In this document: piece by piece, positions 7,349 through 16,247 of the stretch | Numbering within the stretch: position 1 is the first letter of the stretch | Layout of the letters: the number at the start of each line of letters is the position of its first letter | Assembly: GCA_002711845.1 (NCBI GenBank) | Contig: PASF01000011.1 | Coordinates: 1-64,000 of the forward strand | Reading direction: 5' to 3' | Length of the DNA: 64,000 nucleotides | From: Gammaproteobacteria bacterium | Lineage (GTDB): Bacteria; Pseudomonadota; Gammaproteobacteria; Pseudomonadales; Pseudohongiellaceae | The notes under the pieces: model-generated | Database searches by the model: none | What the model saw: the letters and a program-made list of their open reading frames with translations, nothing else | Told to the model about the DNA's origin: nothing | Program-made: the position numbers and the translations under genes

Positions 7349-7894
7349 ATGAAATTGATGGCAGGCATGGGGTGGTTACTGTCTGCGTTCCTGTTGATGC
7401 CGGCGCATGCGCAGCCGGGACATACTCACGGGGTAGCACAGCTGATGTTGTTGCAGGATGCGGGCACGCTGCAACTGGAGTTTGTGTCACCGTCAATCAA
7501 TATTGTGGGTTTCGAACAGGAACCGCGCACCACCGACGAACGCGACGCCGTCGACGACGCTTTGACCACACTCAAAGACCCCGACAGCATCCTGTCACTG
7601 ACTTCACTGGGGTGTCTGATCGGCGACGTTCAGGCTTCCATGACAGGGCCAATAGCAATCGACGGCGACAGCCATGACCATGGCCACGATGATCACGCGC
7701 ACCAGGAAACAGAGCACTCTGCATTCTCTCTTGTCATCAGACTGGACTGTGAGTCGGAACAACTGCCAACCGAGTTCATCATCCATGCCTTCGACACGTT
7801 TCCGCTTCTGGAGACAATTGAAACACAGTGGTCCCTGGCGCAAACGCAGGGCGCACAGCGCTTGCCTGCAGGAATAACGCGACTGAGGATATAG
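7349..7894 (+). CDS. zrgA: ZrgA-like periplasmic zinc-binding protein (DUF2796)
   Basis: About 181 residues from the ATG at 7349, which sits seven bases after GGAG; an in-frame TTG six bases earlier is less likely. Signal peptide at 1-22 (MKLMAGMGWLLSAFLLMPAHA). The mature start PGHTHGVAQL and a central histidine tract (DSHDHGHDDHAHQETEH) supply many metal ligands. The rest matches the DUF2796/ZrgA fold, with LEFVSPSINIVGFE and the closing LPAGITRLRI. ZrgA helps zinc uptake in the periplasm. It lies between the DUF1826 and zur genes, all closely spaced, in one likely zinc-repressed operon. Confidence 0.85.
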   Translation: MKLMAGMGWLLSAFLLMPAHAQPGHTHGVAQLMLLQDAGTLQLEFVSPSINIVGFEQEPRTTDERDAVDDALTTLKDPDSILSLTSLGCLIGDVQASMTGPIAIDGDSHDHGHDDHAHQETEHSAFSLVIRLDCESEQLPTEFIIHAFDTFPLLETIETQWSLAQTQGAQRLPAGITRLRI

Positions 7895-7896
7895 CC

Positions 7897-8373
7897 ATGA
7901 CGCCGGACCAACAGCAGCAATGTCTGAGCAACGCAGAAGCACACTGTCTAAACCAGGGAGCTCGCCTGACAAACAAGCGCAAACGCATTCTGTTTCTGTT
8001 GCTGGACTCCGGAACGCCGTTATCAGCCTATCAAATATCAGATGCGTATCGTGAGAAATATGAGCATCAATTATCCATCATGTCGGTGTATCGCATGCTG
8101 AATTTTCTGATAAGTCAGCATCTGGCGCACCGACTGGAAACAACCAATCAGTATATCGCCTGCGCGCATATGCAAAACACTGAACATCAGGGCAGCGAGC
8201 ACGGCACGCTACAGTTCCTGATTTGTGATCAATGCAAGCGAGTAGATGAAAGCGGTATCCGCAATGACATACTTTTGCAGCTAAATCAGGAACTGAGAAA
8301 AAGTGGCTTTACCATGCAGCAGGAGCAGCTGGAGATTCATGGCACCTGTCATCGCTGCGCTAAAAAGACCTGA
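7897..8373 (+). CDS. zur: Fur-family regulator, probable Zur
   Basis: 158 residues from the ATG at 7897, two bases after the zrgA stop; the longer upstream frame overlaps zrgA and is rejected. Residues 10-85 form the winged helix (GARLTNKRKRILFLLL, VYRMLNFL as recognition region). Two CxxC pairs (C110/C113 and C151/C154) make the structural zinc site. Position inside a zinc-uptake operon with two Zur-like boxes argues for Zur over Fur or PerR. The histidines just before the first CxxC are fewer than in classical Fur. It probably represses this cluster, including its own operon, when zinc is sufficient. Confidence 0.85.
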   Translation: MTPDQQQQCLSNAEAHCLNQGARLTNKRKRILFLLLDSGTPLSAYQISDAYREKYEHQLSIMSVYRMLNFLISQHLAHRLETTNQYIACAHMQNTEHQGSEHGTLQFLICDQCKRVDESGIRNDILLQLNQELRKSGFTMQQEQLEIHGTCHRCAKKT

Positions 8374-8412
8374 CACAACAAGCACACTATTACCCATACG
8401 TTGGAATTTTAA

Positions 8413-9186
8413 ATGGACTTGTTAACAGTATTAATGACCCTTTCGGCCGCTTCGCTGGTCTCCGCAGTCGCCTTGTGTTCGGCTTTTGTGCTGTACCTGA
8501 AAGACACCACGCTGACACGCTGGATGCCCCGCCTGATCGCGCTGGCAGTTGGTGTCCTGCTCGGCGACGTCTTTCTTCATCTGTTGCCCGATGCACTGGA
8601 GCGCGCGCCTGACGCCGGAAGCGTGTTCCTGTGGACTCTGGTCGGCATTGTTCTGTTTTATTTCATCGAGCAAACGCTGCACTGGCGTCACGACCACGCG
8701 ATTACGTCCGATAAAATAGCACAGGCACCCAAAAGCTACGCCAACATGAATTTGCTGGGCGATGGCGCGCACAACTTTGTTGATGGCATCCTGATCGCAG
8801 GCAGTTTCCTCGCTGATCCAATGCTGGGTCTGGCGACCACGGTGGCTATTGTCATCCACGAGATACCCCAGGAAATCTCTGATATCGCGGTGCTGATACA
8901 CGGCGGCTACGAAAAAAAGCGCGCTGTGCTGGCCAACTTCCTTTGCGCCTGTGCCTGTCTTGCCGGGGCTGGCCTGACACTGCTAGTGGCGCAGTTCATG
9001 ACGATCAGCCTGTCGGCTTTGCTGGCGCTGACCGCTGGCGGGTTTATTTATATTGCCACCTCAGACCTGATACCCCTGCTACGCAACATCGAGCTACGGT
9101 TGCCACTAAGAGTCCAGGCGATGGCTACTATCGCCGGTATTGCCAGCATGCAAAGCATCCTGTGGCTGGAAATGCTCGTCAAGTAG
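8413..9186 (+). CDS. ZIP-family metal transporter
   Basis: 257 residues, about eight transmembrane helices. The two metal-binding helices are clear: NLLGDGAHNFVDG (near 110-123) and VIHEIPQEISD (near 145-156). A cytoplasmic loop with HWRHDHA before the first of them adds histidines. ZIP proteins move Zn(II), sometimes Fe or Mn, into the cytoplasm. It lies 39 bases after zur and 36 before the second CobW gene, consistent with the same operon and with zinc as substrate. Confidence 0.92.
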   Translation: MDLLTVLMTLSAASLVSAVALCSAFVLYLKDTTLTRWMPRLIALAVGVLLGDVFLHLLPDALERAPDAGSVFLWTLVGIVLFYFIEQTLHWRHDHAITSDKIAQAPKSYANMNLLGDGAHNFVDGILIAGSFLADPMLGLATTVAIVIHEIPQEISDIAVLIHGGYEKKRAVLANFLCACACLAGAGLTLLVAQFMTISLSALLALTAGGFIYIATSDLIPLLRNIELRLPLRVQAMATIAGIASMQSILWLEMLVK

Positions 9187-9222
9187 ACCATCCAACGATA
9201 TTGCTAACTCAGAGATCAAGCT

Positions 9223-10560
9223 ATGACTGACAAACGTATTCCCGTAACGGTTCTGACCGGATTTCTGGGCAGCGGTAAAACCACGCTTTTAAACCGCATA
9301 CTGACGGAGAAGCACGGACAACGCATTGCCGTGATCGAAAATGAGTTTGGCGAGGTCGGCATTGATCAGGACCTGGTCATCAACGCCGACGAAGAAATTT
9401 TCGAGATGAACAACGGCTGCATATGCTGCACAGTGCGTGGCGATCTGATCAGAATTCTGGGAAACCTGGCACGTCGGCGGGACAAATTCGACCGTATCGT
9501 TCTCGAGACAACTGGCATGGCTGACCCCGGACCCGTCGCCCAGACTTTTTTTGTTGACGATGATATCAAGGACGAATTCCGCCTGGACGGTATTATCACT
9601 CTCGTAGACGCCGGCCACGTCGAACAGCATTTGGGAAACAGTACCGAAGTCATGGCCCAGATTGCGTTCGCCGACATGATCGTCCTGAACAAATCAGATC
9701 TGGTGGATACAGCCACCTTAACGTCTTTGCAGGCAAGACTGCAGGACATGAACAAGATGGCACAGATTATTACCACCAATATGGCCAACGCGCCGTTGGA
9801 CAAGGTGCTGGATGTGGGCGGCTTTGATCTGACTCGCGCCCTGGAGACCAACCCTGCCTTCCTGGAGCCGGAATACCCCTTCGAATGGGGCGGCGTCTTT
9901 GAACTGAACGCCGGAGACCATGCCCTGGCGTTGGACACCGGCCCGGACCCCGACATGTCAGCACTCTGGATCCAGCTGGACGATTCCGCCACCGACCTGA
10001 CCACAGTGGCGGAGCAGGTCTTCCGGCACTTTTCTCAGCCTGCGCAGAATGTAGGCGATGCTGACCTGATGACTCCCGGTACAACCCATTGGAAATTGCA
10101 GCTGCCGTCCGCCGTAACACTGAGTCTTGACGTACCCCTGGAAGGCCGGTACGCCCTGTTCACCCAGCATACGCCAGAGGAGTTCTCCATCCGGCTATAC
10201 ACGGACGATGACGAACTATGCGAACCGGTAGCCGAACATTATTTTAACGCGGGCCATACCCATGACGACGAAGTCGGCTCGGTGGCCTTCGAATTTACCG
10301 GCACGCTGGACCCGGAGCTGTTTAACACGTGGCTTTCGTTATTACTGCGTACCGAGGGTGAAAACCTGTATCGCATGAAAGGTATTCTGGCGATCACCGG
10401 TGATGACAGACGCACCGTGTTCCAGGGTGTACACATGCTTTTTGATAACCAGCCCGGCGCCCCCTGGGACAACGAAACACCCTATAACCGACTGGTCTTC
10501 ATCGGCAGAAATCTGAATCGTGAGTATCTGGAAGGAGCACTCAAACAATGTTTGAGTTGA
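9223..10560 (+). CDS. Second COG0523 (CobW-family) GTPase
   Basis: 445 residues, longer than the first paralogue. Walker [10 protein letters not shown] (13-21), CxCC (C66, C68, C69 in [11 protein letters not shown]), ETTGMADP near 95-102 and NKSD (156-159) define an active G3E GTPase. The stretch [14 protein letters not shown] is typical of the YjiA-like group. The middle region is enlarged (about 215-330) and includes a NAGHTHDDE histidine site before the C-terminal CobW_C domain. Two COG0523 proteins in one cluster suggest two different zinc clients. It overlaps the WD40 gene by 13 bases. Confidence 0.92.
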   Translation: MTDKRIPVTVLTGFLGSGKTTLLNRILTEKHGQRIAVIENEFGEVGIDQDLVINADEEIFEMNNGCICCTVRGDLIRILGNLARRRDKFDRIVLETTGMADPGPVAQTFFVDDDIKDEFRLDGIITLVDAGHVEQHLGNSTEVMAQIAFADMIVLNKSDLVDTATLTSLQARLQDMNKMAQIITTNMANAPLDKVLDVGGFDLTRALETNPAFLEPEYPFEWGGVFELNAGDHALALDTGPDPDMSALWIQLDDSATDLTTVAEQVFRHFSQPAQNVGDADLMTPGTTHWKLQLPSAVTLSLDVPLEGRYALFTQHTPEEFSIRLYTDDDELCEPVAEHYFNAGHTHDDEVGSVAFEFTGTLDPELFNTWLSLLLRTEGENLYRMKGILAITGDDRRTVFQGVHMLFDNQPGAPWDNETPYNRLVFIGRNLNREYLEGALKQCLS

Positions 10561-11612
10561 ACACAACCACGTTACCCGAACCCGCGTTAATGGCACGTAT
10601 CGTACTGGATGATTCACCATCTGACATCAGTTGGTCTGCCTGCGGAAGCTGGCTGGCGGCAGCCACAACAAGTGGTGTTGTGCATCTGGTTGCCGCGGAA
10701 ACCGGCGCCGAGCTGACGACATGGAAAGCTCACGACAACGGTGCATTGGCGGTACGCTGGCACCCTCGCCTGCCGTTATTTGCCAGTAGCGGCCAGGACG
10801 GCCACGTAAAGTTATGGCAGGTAAGCCACAAAGAGCCAGGCGCTTTGTTGGCCGATATTACCCTGAGTGAAGACGCCGGCAACAACTGGATCGAACATCT
10901 GGATTGGCGCCCGGACGGTGCGCAGTTGGCTGCAAGCTGCGGCAAAAAGATTATCCTGTTGACTCCAGACGGCTCTGTGCAACAAACCTATACGTTCCCC
11001 GGTGGCACCGTCGGCGCATTGTGCTGGCGCCCCAAAGGCGCCCAGCTGGCAGCCGCAGGGTACGGCGGCATCAGAATCTATAACGTGTTGGACTCGCGCA
11101 GCAAACCACAGGATCTTGAGTGGAAGGGTTCCCTGCTAAGCGTGAAGTGGAGCCCGGATGGACGGGTGATTGCTGCCGGCTGCCAGGACAACACCGTCCA
11201 CTTCTGGCGGATGCCCGAACTGCGTGATGCGATGATGTCCGGGTTCAGCTACAAGCCGGTTCAGCTTAGTTGGAGTAATAACAACCGTTGGCTGCTAACC
11301 GGCGGCAGCACCGAATTGATCCTGTGGCCGTTTGACAAAAAGGGACCGGAAGGCCGCAAACCTTTATCACTCCCGTATCATCCGGAAGCCATTTGTGCCA
11401 TCAGCATTGCTGGCAGCGGACAGCGACTGGCAACCGGTTGTCGCGCCGGCATTGTTGCACTGTGGAATCAGATCGGTGATGTGACACCAACGCGCGCTGT
11501 CCCACTGGACAGTCGCGTCGAGCAGCTCAGCTGGTCACCCCACAAAAATACCCGACTGCTGGCCTCAACGTCCCGCTACGGCACCCTGAGTTTGTGGGAT
11601 GTAAGCAGTTAA
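10548..11612 (+). CDS. WD40-repeat protein of the zinc cluster
   Basis: 354 residues made of about seven WD40 blades; blades end in forms such as [32 protein letters not shown] and GTLSLWDV. There is no signal peptide, so it should act in the cytoplasm. It overlaps the CobW-type GTPase gene, implying translational coupling, and may dock the GTPase on its client (inference). WD40 genes next to COG0523 genes recur in zinc-responsive loci of Gammaproteobacteria, from memory. No enzymatic motif is seen. Confidence 0.85.
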   Translation: MFELNTTTLPEPALMARIVLDDSPSDISWSACGSWLAAATTSGVVHLVAAETGAELTTWKAHDNGALAVRWHPRLPLFASSGQDGHVKLWQVSHKEPGALLADITLSEDAGNNWIEHLDWRPDGAQLAASCGKKIILLTPDGSVQQTYTFPGGTVGALCWRPKGAQLAAAGYGGIRIYNVLDSRSKPQDLEWKGSLLSVKWSPDGRVIAAGCQDNTVHFWRMPELRDAMMSGFSYKPVQLSWSNNNRWLLTGGSTELILWPFDKKGPEGRKPLSLPYHPEAICAISIAGSGQRLATGCRAGIVALWNQIGDVTPTRAVPLDSRVEQLSWSPHKNTRLLASTSRYGTLSLWDVSS

Positions 11613-11651
11613 CCCCCCCGGGGCATTTGACTGACTGGGCAAGTTCATAAT

Positions 11652-11677
11652 TGATGTTATGATGCACCATAACATCA
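11652..11677. promoter_or_regulatory. Perfect 10-bp palindrome with 6-bp spacer, operator candidate
   Basis: TGATGTTATG-ATGCAC-CATAACATCA lies 50 bases before the ATPase gene of the ABC-2 operon. The arms contain GTTAT/ATAAC as in Zur boxes, but the half-sites are eight bases apart instead of three, so simple Zur binding is not assured. It is the strongest operator-like element in the block and most likely controls the three genes downstream. Confidence 0.6.
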
Positions 11678-11726
11678 CAGCTCGTAAATTCGATCAGCAA
11701 CCAAATACTCTAAAAGGCACAAGACC

Positions 11727-12467
11727 ATGGCAGATGTGTTAAGAGCTGAATCACTCAGCAAAACGTTTGGTAGCAATAACGCGCTCAACAACCTGAATCT
11801 GGGTGTGGCTGGTGGGGAAATAGTCTGCATGCTGGGCGCCAACGGCGCCGGTAAAACCACCACCATCAATCTGTTCCTCGGCTTTCTGGACGCTGACTCC
11901 GGTCGGGCCCTGGTCAATGGCCAGGACGTGAAATCCGACAAGACCGCAGCACGTCGTCGGCTCGGTTATGTACCCGAACAGGTTGCGCTTTACCCCTCTC
12001 TCAGTGGTCTGGAAAATCTGGCCTACTTTATGCGACTGAGTGGTGGCGATGCCTCCGACGAACAAAAGCTGCGCAGCCTGCTGGACAAAGTCGGCCTGGC
12101 ACCGGGCGCCGCCAGTCAGCCGGTTCAGAACTATTCCAAAGGCATGCGACAGAAGGTCGGCCTGGCCATTGCGCTGGGCAAAGACGCGGAGGCCCTGCTG
12201 CTGGACGAACCTCTGTCAGGACTGGATCCCAAAGCAGCCAATGAATTCTGCAGCCTGCTGCGGGTACTGGCCTCCGAAGGTAAAGCGGTCCTGATGGCCA
12301 CTCATGATCTATTCCGCGCTCGGGAGCTCAGTGACAAGATCGTCATCATGAAGAGCGGCAACATGGTAGACGCGCTGGCAACCGACTCGCTGGACAACGC
12401 CAGCCTGGAAAAGATCTACCTCCAACACATGCATGACCCCGAATCATCAGTGGAGAGCGGCTCATGA
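11727..12467 (+). CDS. ABC-2 transporter ATP-binding protein
   Basis: 246 residues. Walker A is GANGAGKT (37-44), the signature region is YSKGMRQKVGLA near 134-145 and Walker B is LLLDEPLSGLDP near 156-167. Sequence style is CcmA/NatA/NosF, the ATPases that pair with ABC-2 permeases. It overlaps the next gene by four bases (ATGA). Because it follows the zinc genes and has a strong palindrome in front, it is probably a separately regulated unit. The substrate is unknown. Confidence 0.9.
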   Translation: MADVLRAESLSKTFGSNNALNNLNLGVAGGEIVCMLGANGAGKTTTINLFLGFLDADSGRALVNGQDVKSDKTAARRRLGYVPEQVALYPSLSGLENLAYFMRLSGGDASDEQKLRSLLDKVGLAPGAASQPVQNYSKGMRQKVGLAIALGKDAEALLLDEPLSGLDPKAANEFCSLLRVLASEGKAVLMATHDLFRARELSDKIVIMKSGNMVDALATDSLDNASLEKIYLQHMHDPESSVESGS

Positions 12468-13891
12468 TCACCCACATCATCAGAAAAGAAGCGATGGAGA
12501 TCAGTCGCGATGGCAGAACCCGTTTGCTGGCTGTCATTGTGCTGCTACTGGGAATAACCGGACTGCTCGCGGGCTGGGCAAATTATAGTGATCAGCAGCG
12601 CAATGCCATGTTCGCCCAGCAAAGTGACCAACAGGTGTTTCTGGATCAGGGTGAAAAAAACCCGCACTCTGCCGCCCACTTTGGCCGTATGGCATACAAG
12701 CCTGCCCCGCCTCTGGCGTCCTTTGATCCCGGCGCGGCGCAGTTCATGGGGCAGGTCATCTGGCTGGAAGCACATCAGCGTAACCCTGCCATGTTTCGGC
12801 CCGCTGCTGACTCGCTTGAATTGAGCCGCCTGAGCAACTTCAGTGTCGCCGGCATTCTCACCATGCTGCTGCCATTGCTGGTATTTTTGCTGGGTTACGG
12901 CGCGTTCGCAGGCGAGCGTGAGAGCGGTACGCTGCGACAGACGCTGGCCTCTGGCGCCTCGATCCACAAACTGTTTGGTGCAAAATTTATTGTCATCGCT
13001 GGCGCCGGGATCGCGCTGGCGACCGTGTCCATCATTGCCTCGGCGGCCATGGCCTTGCTGTCACCGGTCGCCCTGTCAGCAACCGACACGCTCACCAGAG
13101 CATTCTGGTTGATTGTGGTCTATGCCATTTACGTGGTCGCACTAACCGGGTTCGCCCTGCTGGTATCTGCGTTGTTCAATCAGGCCAAGACCGCGTTGCT
13201 GATGCTGCTGGGTATCTGGGCCTTGTCCATACTGGTAATGCCAAGGGTGGGCGCCGGCATTGCCGCCCAGGCATACCCCATTCCCGATGGCGCACAAGTG
13301 TGGAGTGAATTGCGCAGCTCAGTTGCCGAAAACCGCGTTGCTGCGGACAGTGATGAGTACCGGGCGGCCGAGCAGTTTGTTGTCAGCCGGGCGCTGGGGC
13401 GCGACATCAGCCTGGAGGAACTCGCCACGATGGATCTCAACGCCACTGGCTTGCGACTGGAAGTCACCGAAGTGCTGGACTATGCCGCATTGAATGCGTT
13501 CTACGACGACGTGTATGCCAAATACTACGGTCAGCGTACCACCCGCCGCTGGCTCTCGCTGTTGTCGCCGGCCATTGCGCTACAGCACGCGTCAAGTGCA
13601 TTTGCCGGCACTGACTTTGTCGCTCACCAGCATTTTGCCAATGTCGCCGAGCAACAGCGTAACGAAATCGTCCGCAGTATGAACGAAGACATGTTGCTGA
13701 ACGGCGCGGGCATGAGCACCTACCTGTCGGATCCGGCATTCTGGGAAAGTGTGCCTGATTTCCGCTACGACTTTCCAGCAGTCACAATGGCATGGCGGTC
13801 ATCCTTCATGGATGTGCTGATGCTGCTGTTGTGGGGTGCGTTGGCAAGCTGGCTGGCCTGGTCCGTGACGCGCAAGCGCCTGGCCGATTGA
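12464..13891 (+). CDS. ABC-2 permease with large extracytoplasmic domain (DUF3526 type), first of two
   Basis: 475 residues. One helix near residues 20-38 is followed by an extracytoplasmic region, then helices around 125-145, 170-200, 210-235 and 240-262, a second extracytoplasmic domain (about 265-440) and a last helix near 450-470. The GAFAGERESGTLRQTLASGASIHKLFGAKF segment (seen in part at 145-175) is the NosY-like coupling region of ABC-2 permeases. Such pairs of long permeases with one NosF-like ATPase are common near TonB receptors, but no receptor is encoded here. Confidence 0.8.
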   Translation: MITHIIRKEAMEISRDGRTRLLAVIVLLLGITGLLAGWANYSDQQRNAMFAQQSDQQVFLDQGEKNPHSAAHFGRMAYKPAPPLASFDPGAAQFMGQVIWLEAHQRNPAMFRPAADSLELSRLSNFSVAGILTMLLPLLVFLLGYGAFAGERESGTLRQTLASGASIHKLFGAKFIVIAGAGIALATVSIIASAAMALLSPVALSATDTLTRAFWLIVVYAIYVVALTGFALLVSALFNQAKTALLMLLGIWALSILVMPRVGAGIAAQAYPIPDGAQVWSELRSSVAENRVAADSDEYRAAEQFVVSRALGRDISLEELATMDLNATGLRLEVTEVLDYAALNAFYDDVYAKYYGQRTTRRWLSLLSPAIALQHASSAFAGTDFVAHQHFANVAEQQRNEIVRSMNEDMLLNGAGMSTYLSDPAFWESVPDFRYDFPAVTMAWRSSFMDVLMLLLWGALASWLAWSVTRKRLAD

Positions 13892-13901
13892 GGATACCGA
13901 C

Positions 13902-15329
13902 ATGACTGTACGTGACTGGATTAAAACCGAGTGGCAACTCACCATTGGACGAAAACCGACGCTGCTGCTTTTTGCCCTGTTTACCGGTTTATTGTTGTAC
14001 GCCGCATTCAACGGTGGTGCCCAGCTGGAAAACCGCGTGCATGCCATCGACAGGCACCAGAGCGAAGTTGAGCAAACAATGTCTGCCTGGCTTGCCAATG
14101 TTCAACGCCGGGAAACCCAAGGCTCAGCCGCAGATGTGTCCGCACGCACGGGATCTGCCATGGATGTGCGTTTCTCCTCTCACCTGCCGCAGGCCCCGCT
14201 GGCCGATTTCGCCATTGGTCAGTCCGATATATTGCCCTATTTGGGCACTATCGCCCTGTCAGATCCCGATATACGCATGTTTTCCCGTTACGAGTTTGAT
14301 GACCCGGTATCCCTGATGCTCGGTTCATTCGACCTCAGTACAGCCATTGTTGTGTTGCTGCCACTGCTGTTGATTGTGCTATGTTTTGATCTGATCTCGG
14401 CTGACCGCGACGCCAATCGCCTGGGGCTGACACTCTCACAGGGCGTCAGCATTACCAGCCTGTTCTGGTTTCGACTGTTGCTGCGATCGGGTTCCATCCT
14501 GATTGTTCTGTTTGCCATCATGCTTATGGTGCTGCTGACCAATAACAGTGCCGCAGGTATTTCGTCTCGCCTGCCGCCATTCCTGTTCTGGTCAGCTGCC
14601 ACGCTGGTTTATACAGCATTCTGGGTGAGTCTCATCGCGCTGGTAACAAGTTTCAACCGGCGCAGCGAGTTCAATATCATGGCACTGCTCAGCCTGTGGT
14701 TAGCCTTTGTATTTATTGTGCCATCTGGCGCTAGCGCCATCCTGGAGACGGTGTACCCGACGCCGACTCGGCTTGCCTACCTCGCCGAGGCCCGTGAGAC
14801 CGAAAATGAAACGCGACTGCAGGAATCGGAAATTGCCAATCGCTTCATTCTGGATCACCCGGAAATGCTGGTGAACGACGAGGCAGAAATACCGGCCTTC
14901 CTGCGCTCATCGTTTCTGGTCACCAACACCGTTGATCAGGCAACAAGGCCCATACTTGATGAGTTCGAAGCTGCTGCTCAACGTCGCGAGGCGAGCGTTG
15001 GCGTTATTCGCTACCTGTCCCCTGCCATCATTGTTCATGGATTATTCAATGACCTGGCGGGCACATCCGCGGCACGTCATCAACGTTATGTGCAGCAGGT
15101 TCGGGCATTCAAGGCCGACTATAGCGAGCGCGTTGGCCCCGGCATCGTGGCCGGGCAACCATTGAGCATGGCTGAGTTCGAGAGCATAGGCGGGTTCAGT
15201 TTCCAGGATCAGGCGCTTACCGGCTACCTGAATAAGCACCTGCTACCTTTGCTGTTTTTGCTGGCACTTGTCGGCGCCGCAGTTGTTGTCGTGAACCGTC
15301 GGCTGGCATCGTTCAGGATTGTGGGATAA
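13902..15329 (+). CDS. ABC-2 permease with DUF3526 domain, second of two
   Basis: 475 residues, the same length and plan as its neighbour, although the sequences are only distantly alike. An N-terminal helix at about 24-40 precedes an extracytoplasmic domain (45-140). Helices lie near 145-165, 190-212, 225-250 and 255-280, followed by a second soluble domain and a final helix near 445-465. ISADRDANRLGLTLSQG is the coupling segment. The two proteins probably form a heterodimeric channel driven by the upstream ATPase. The gene begins ten bases after its partner and ends the operon. Confidence 0.8.
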   Translation: MTVRDWIKTEWQLTIGRKPTLLLFALFTGLLLYAAFNGGAQLENRVHAIDRHQSEVEQTMSAWLANVQRRETQGSAADVSARTGSAMDVRFSSHLPQAPLADFAIGQSDILPYLGTIALSDPDIRMFSRYEFDDPVSLMLGSFDLSTAIVVLLPLLLIVLCFDLISADRDANRLGLTLSQGVSITSLFWFRLLLRSGSILIVLFAIMLMVLLTNNSAAGISSRLPPFLFWSAATLVYTAFWVSLIALVTSFNRRSEFNIMALLSLWLAFVFIVPSGASAILETVYPTPTRLAYLAEARETENETRLQESEIANRFILDHPEMLVNDEAEIPAFLRSSFLVTNTVDQATRPILDEFEAAAQRREASVGVIRYLSPAIIVHGLFNDLAGTSAARHQRYVQQVRAFKADYSERVGPGIVAGQPLSMAEFESIGGFSFQDQALTGYLNKHLLPLLFLLALVGAAVVVVNRRLASFRIVG

Positions 15330-15412
15330 TCAGGCTGTCTTACGTGATCGCCCCCCTTGGTCAATAGCGACAGCGTTAGAGAACCTAAGCCAGATAAGCA
15401 AAATTACTGTGA

Positions 15413-15536
15413 ACCCGGCATGATGGATTCGCGATTCGCATGGGCGGATTGCTCACCCCTGCGGGGGCGCCCTGGCGGGCGTCTAAAAAGCGATGCTTTT
15501 TATCGAACATGGGCAGTTCTCTCGTAGCCAGTGTAC
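15413..15536 (-). pseudogene. Second broken tRNA-Arg copy with the same T-loop insertion
   Basis: ACCCGGCATGAT (15413-15424) is the 3' end of tRNA-Arg. It is followed by an insertion matching that at 2486-2562 with only about five differences, and then TCGAACATG (15503-15511). Beyond that a decayed tRNA-like tail (CTCGTAGCCAGTGTAC) replaces the intact anticodon arm. It lies just 3' of the intact tRNA-Arg gene on the same strand. Together with the 2474 copy it brackets 12.9 kb that holds all of the zinc genes and the ABC-2 operon. Confidence 0.72.
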
Positions 15537-15545
15537 AACAGACAG

Positions 15546-15593
15546 GCAAAGAAAAAGGGGACGGAGTTTCCACTCCGTCCCCTTTTTCTTTGC
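15546..15593. terminator. Perfect 22-bp stem-loop, tRNA terminator or REP-like element
   Basis: Two exact 22-base arms (beginning GCAAAGAAAAAGGGGACGGA) with a 4-base TTCC loop. The outer part of the arms is A-rich on one side and T-rich on the other, so it can terminate transcription on both strands, including the tRNA-Arg gene that ends at 15598. The GGGGACGGAG...CTCCGTCCCC core also resembles palindromic repeats that, from memory, are spread in multiple copies in some gammaproteobacterial genomes. Only one copy is in this window. Confidence 0.6.
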
Positions 15594-15597
15594 TGTA

Positions 15598-15674
15598 TGG
15601 TGCACCCGGCATGATTCGAACATGCGACCCCCTGATTCGTAGTCAGGTACTCTATCCAGCTGAGCTACGGGTGC
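15598..15674 (-). tRNA. tRNA-Arg(ACG), CCA encoded
   Basis: The minus strand gives a full cloverleaf: acceptor GCACCCG pairing with CGGGTGC, D-arm AGCTCAGCTGGATAGAGT, anticodon arm CTGACTACGAATCAG with anticodon ACG, T-arm with GTTCGAATC, discriminator A, then encoded CCA. The anticodon A34 is normally converted to inosine by TadA, which is encoded at 62481. It is the intact source of the two broken copies at 15413 and 2474. Confidence 0.95.
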
Positions 15675-15821
15675 GAAAGAGGTGCGTATTATATATAAAT
15701 CGCAGAATTTTCAAAGTCCTTTTTACCCTCTGTGCACTATTTTTTGACAGTTTTCCTGTTGTGCGGCGGCCATGTTAAGATTGACGGCCAACTACATCGT
15801 GGTCGAGTCAGGAATACACCC

Positions 15822-16247
15822 ATGAAAATTATTAAATCTATCAGTGCCCTGGCCCTTGGTGGCCTGCTGTCGGTGGCAACACCGGCATTTGCCGATTACG
15901 CCACAGGCATTGCCGCCTATGATGCGGGCAACTATGAGCAGGCGCTGCTGGCGTTTGAAGTGGATGCCAGCAACGGGCATGCGCGTGCTCAGGAGCGCCT
16001 GGGTAATATGTATCGCACGGGCCAGGGCACACGGCCTGATCCGGTGCTGGCCATCAAGTGGCTGACACTGGCGTATACCAATGGTCTGCGCTCTACCCTG
16101 CCGGTGCTGGAAACCCTGCGTGAGAGCATTACCGAGGCCCAGTTGGTGGAAGGCGAGCAACTGGCACTGAGCTGGCTGGAAGATGCCAATCGGATTGTGT
16201 TTGCCGATGATGATACTGACGCCTTGTACGACGCTCAGGGATTCTGA
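15822..16247 (+). CDS. Secreted Sel1-repeat protein, first of three
   Basis: 141 residues from the ATG at 15822; an upstream in-frame ATG at 15732 would give a long non-signal leader and is rejected. Signal peptide 1-22 ends in ATPAFA. One or two Sel1-like repeats follow (GNYEQALLAFEVDASNGHARAQERLGNMYRTGQGT), then a short C-terminal helical tail. Sel1 repeats mediate protein-protein contacts. It abuts the second gene with no spacing (TGA then ATG), so the three genes form one operon. Confidence 0.85.
   Translation: MKIIKSISALALGGLLSVATPAFADYATGIAAYDAGNYEQALLAFEVDASNGHARAQERLGNMYRTGQGTRPDPVLAIKWLTLAYTNGLRSTLPVLETLRESITEAQLVEGEQLALSWLEDANRIVFADDDTDALYDAQGF

Noticed and set aside
15440..15778. 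112-codon plus-strand frame across the repeat, terminator and tRNA-Arg
   Set aside because: It reads through a hairpin, a tRNA and non-coding repeats, so it cannot be a real gene.
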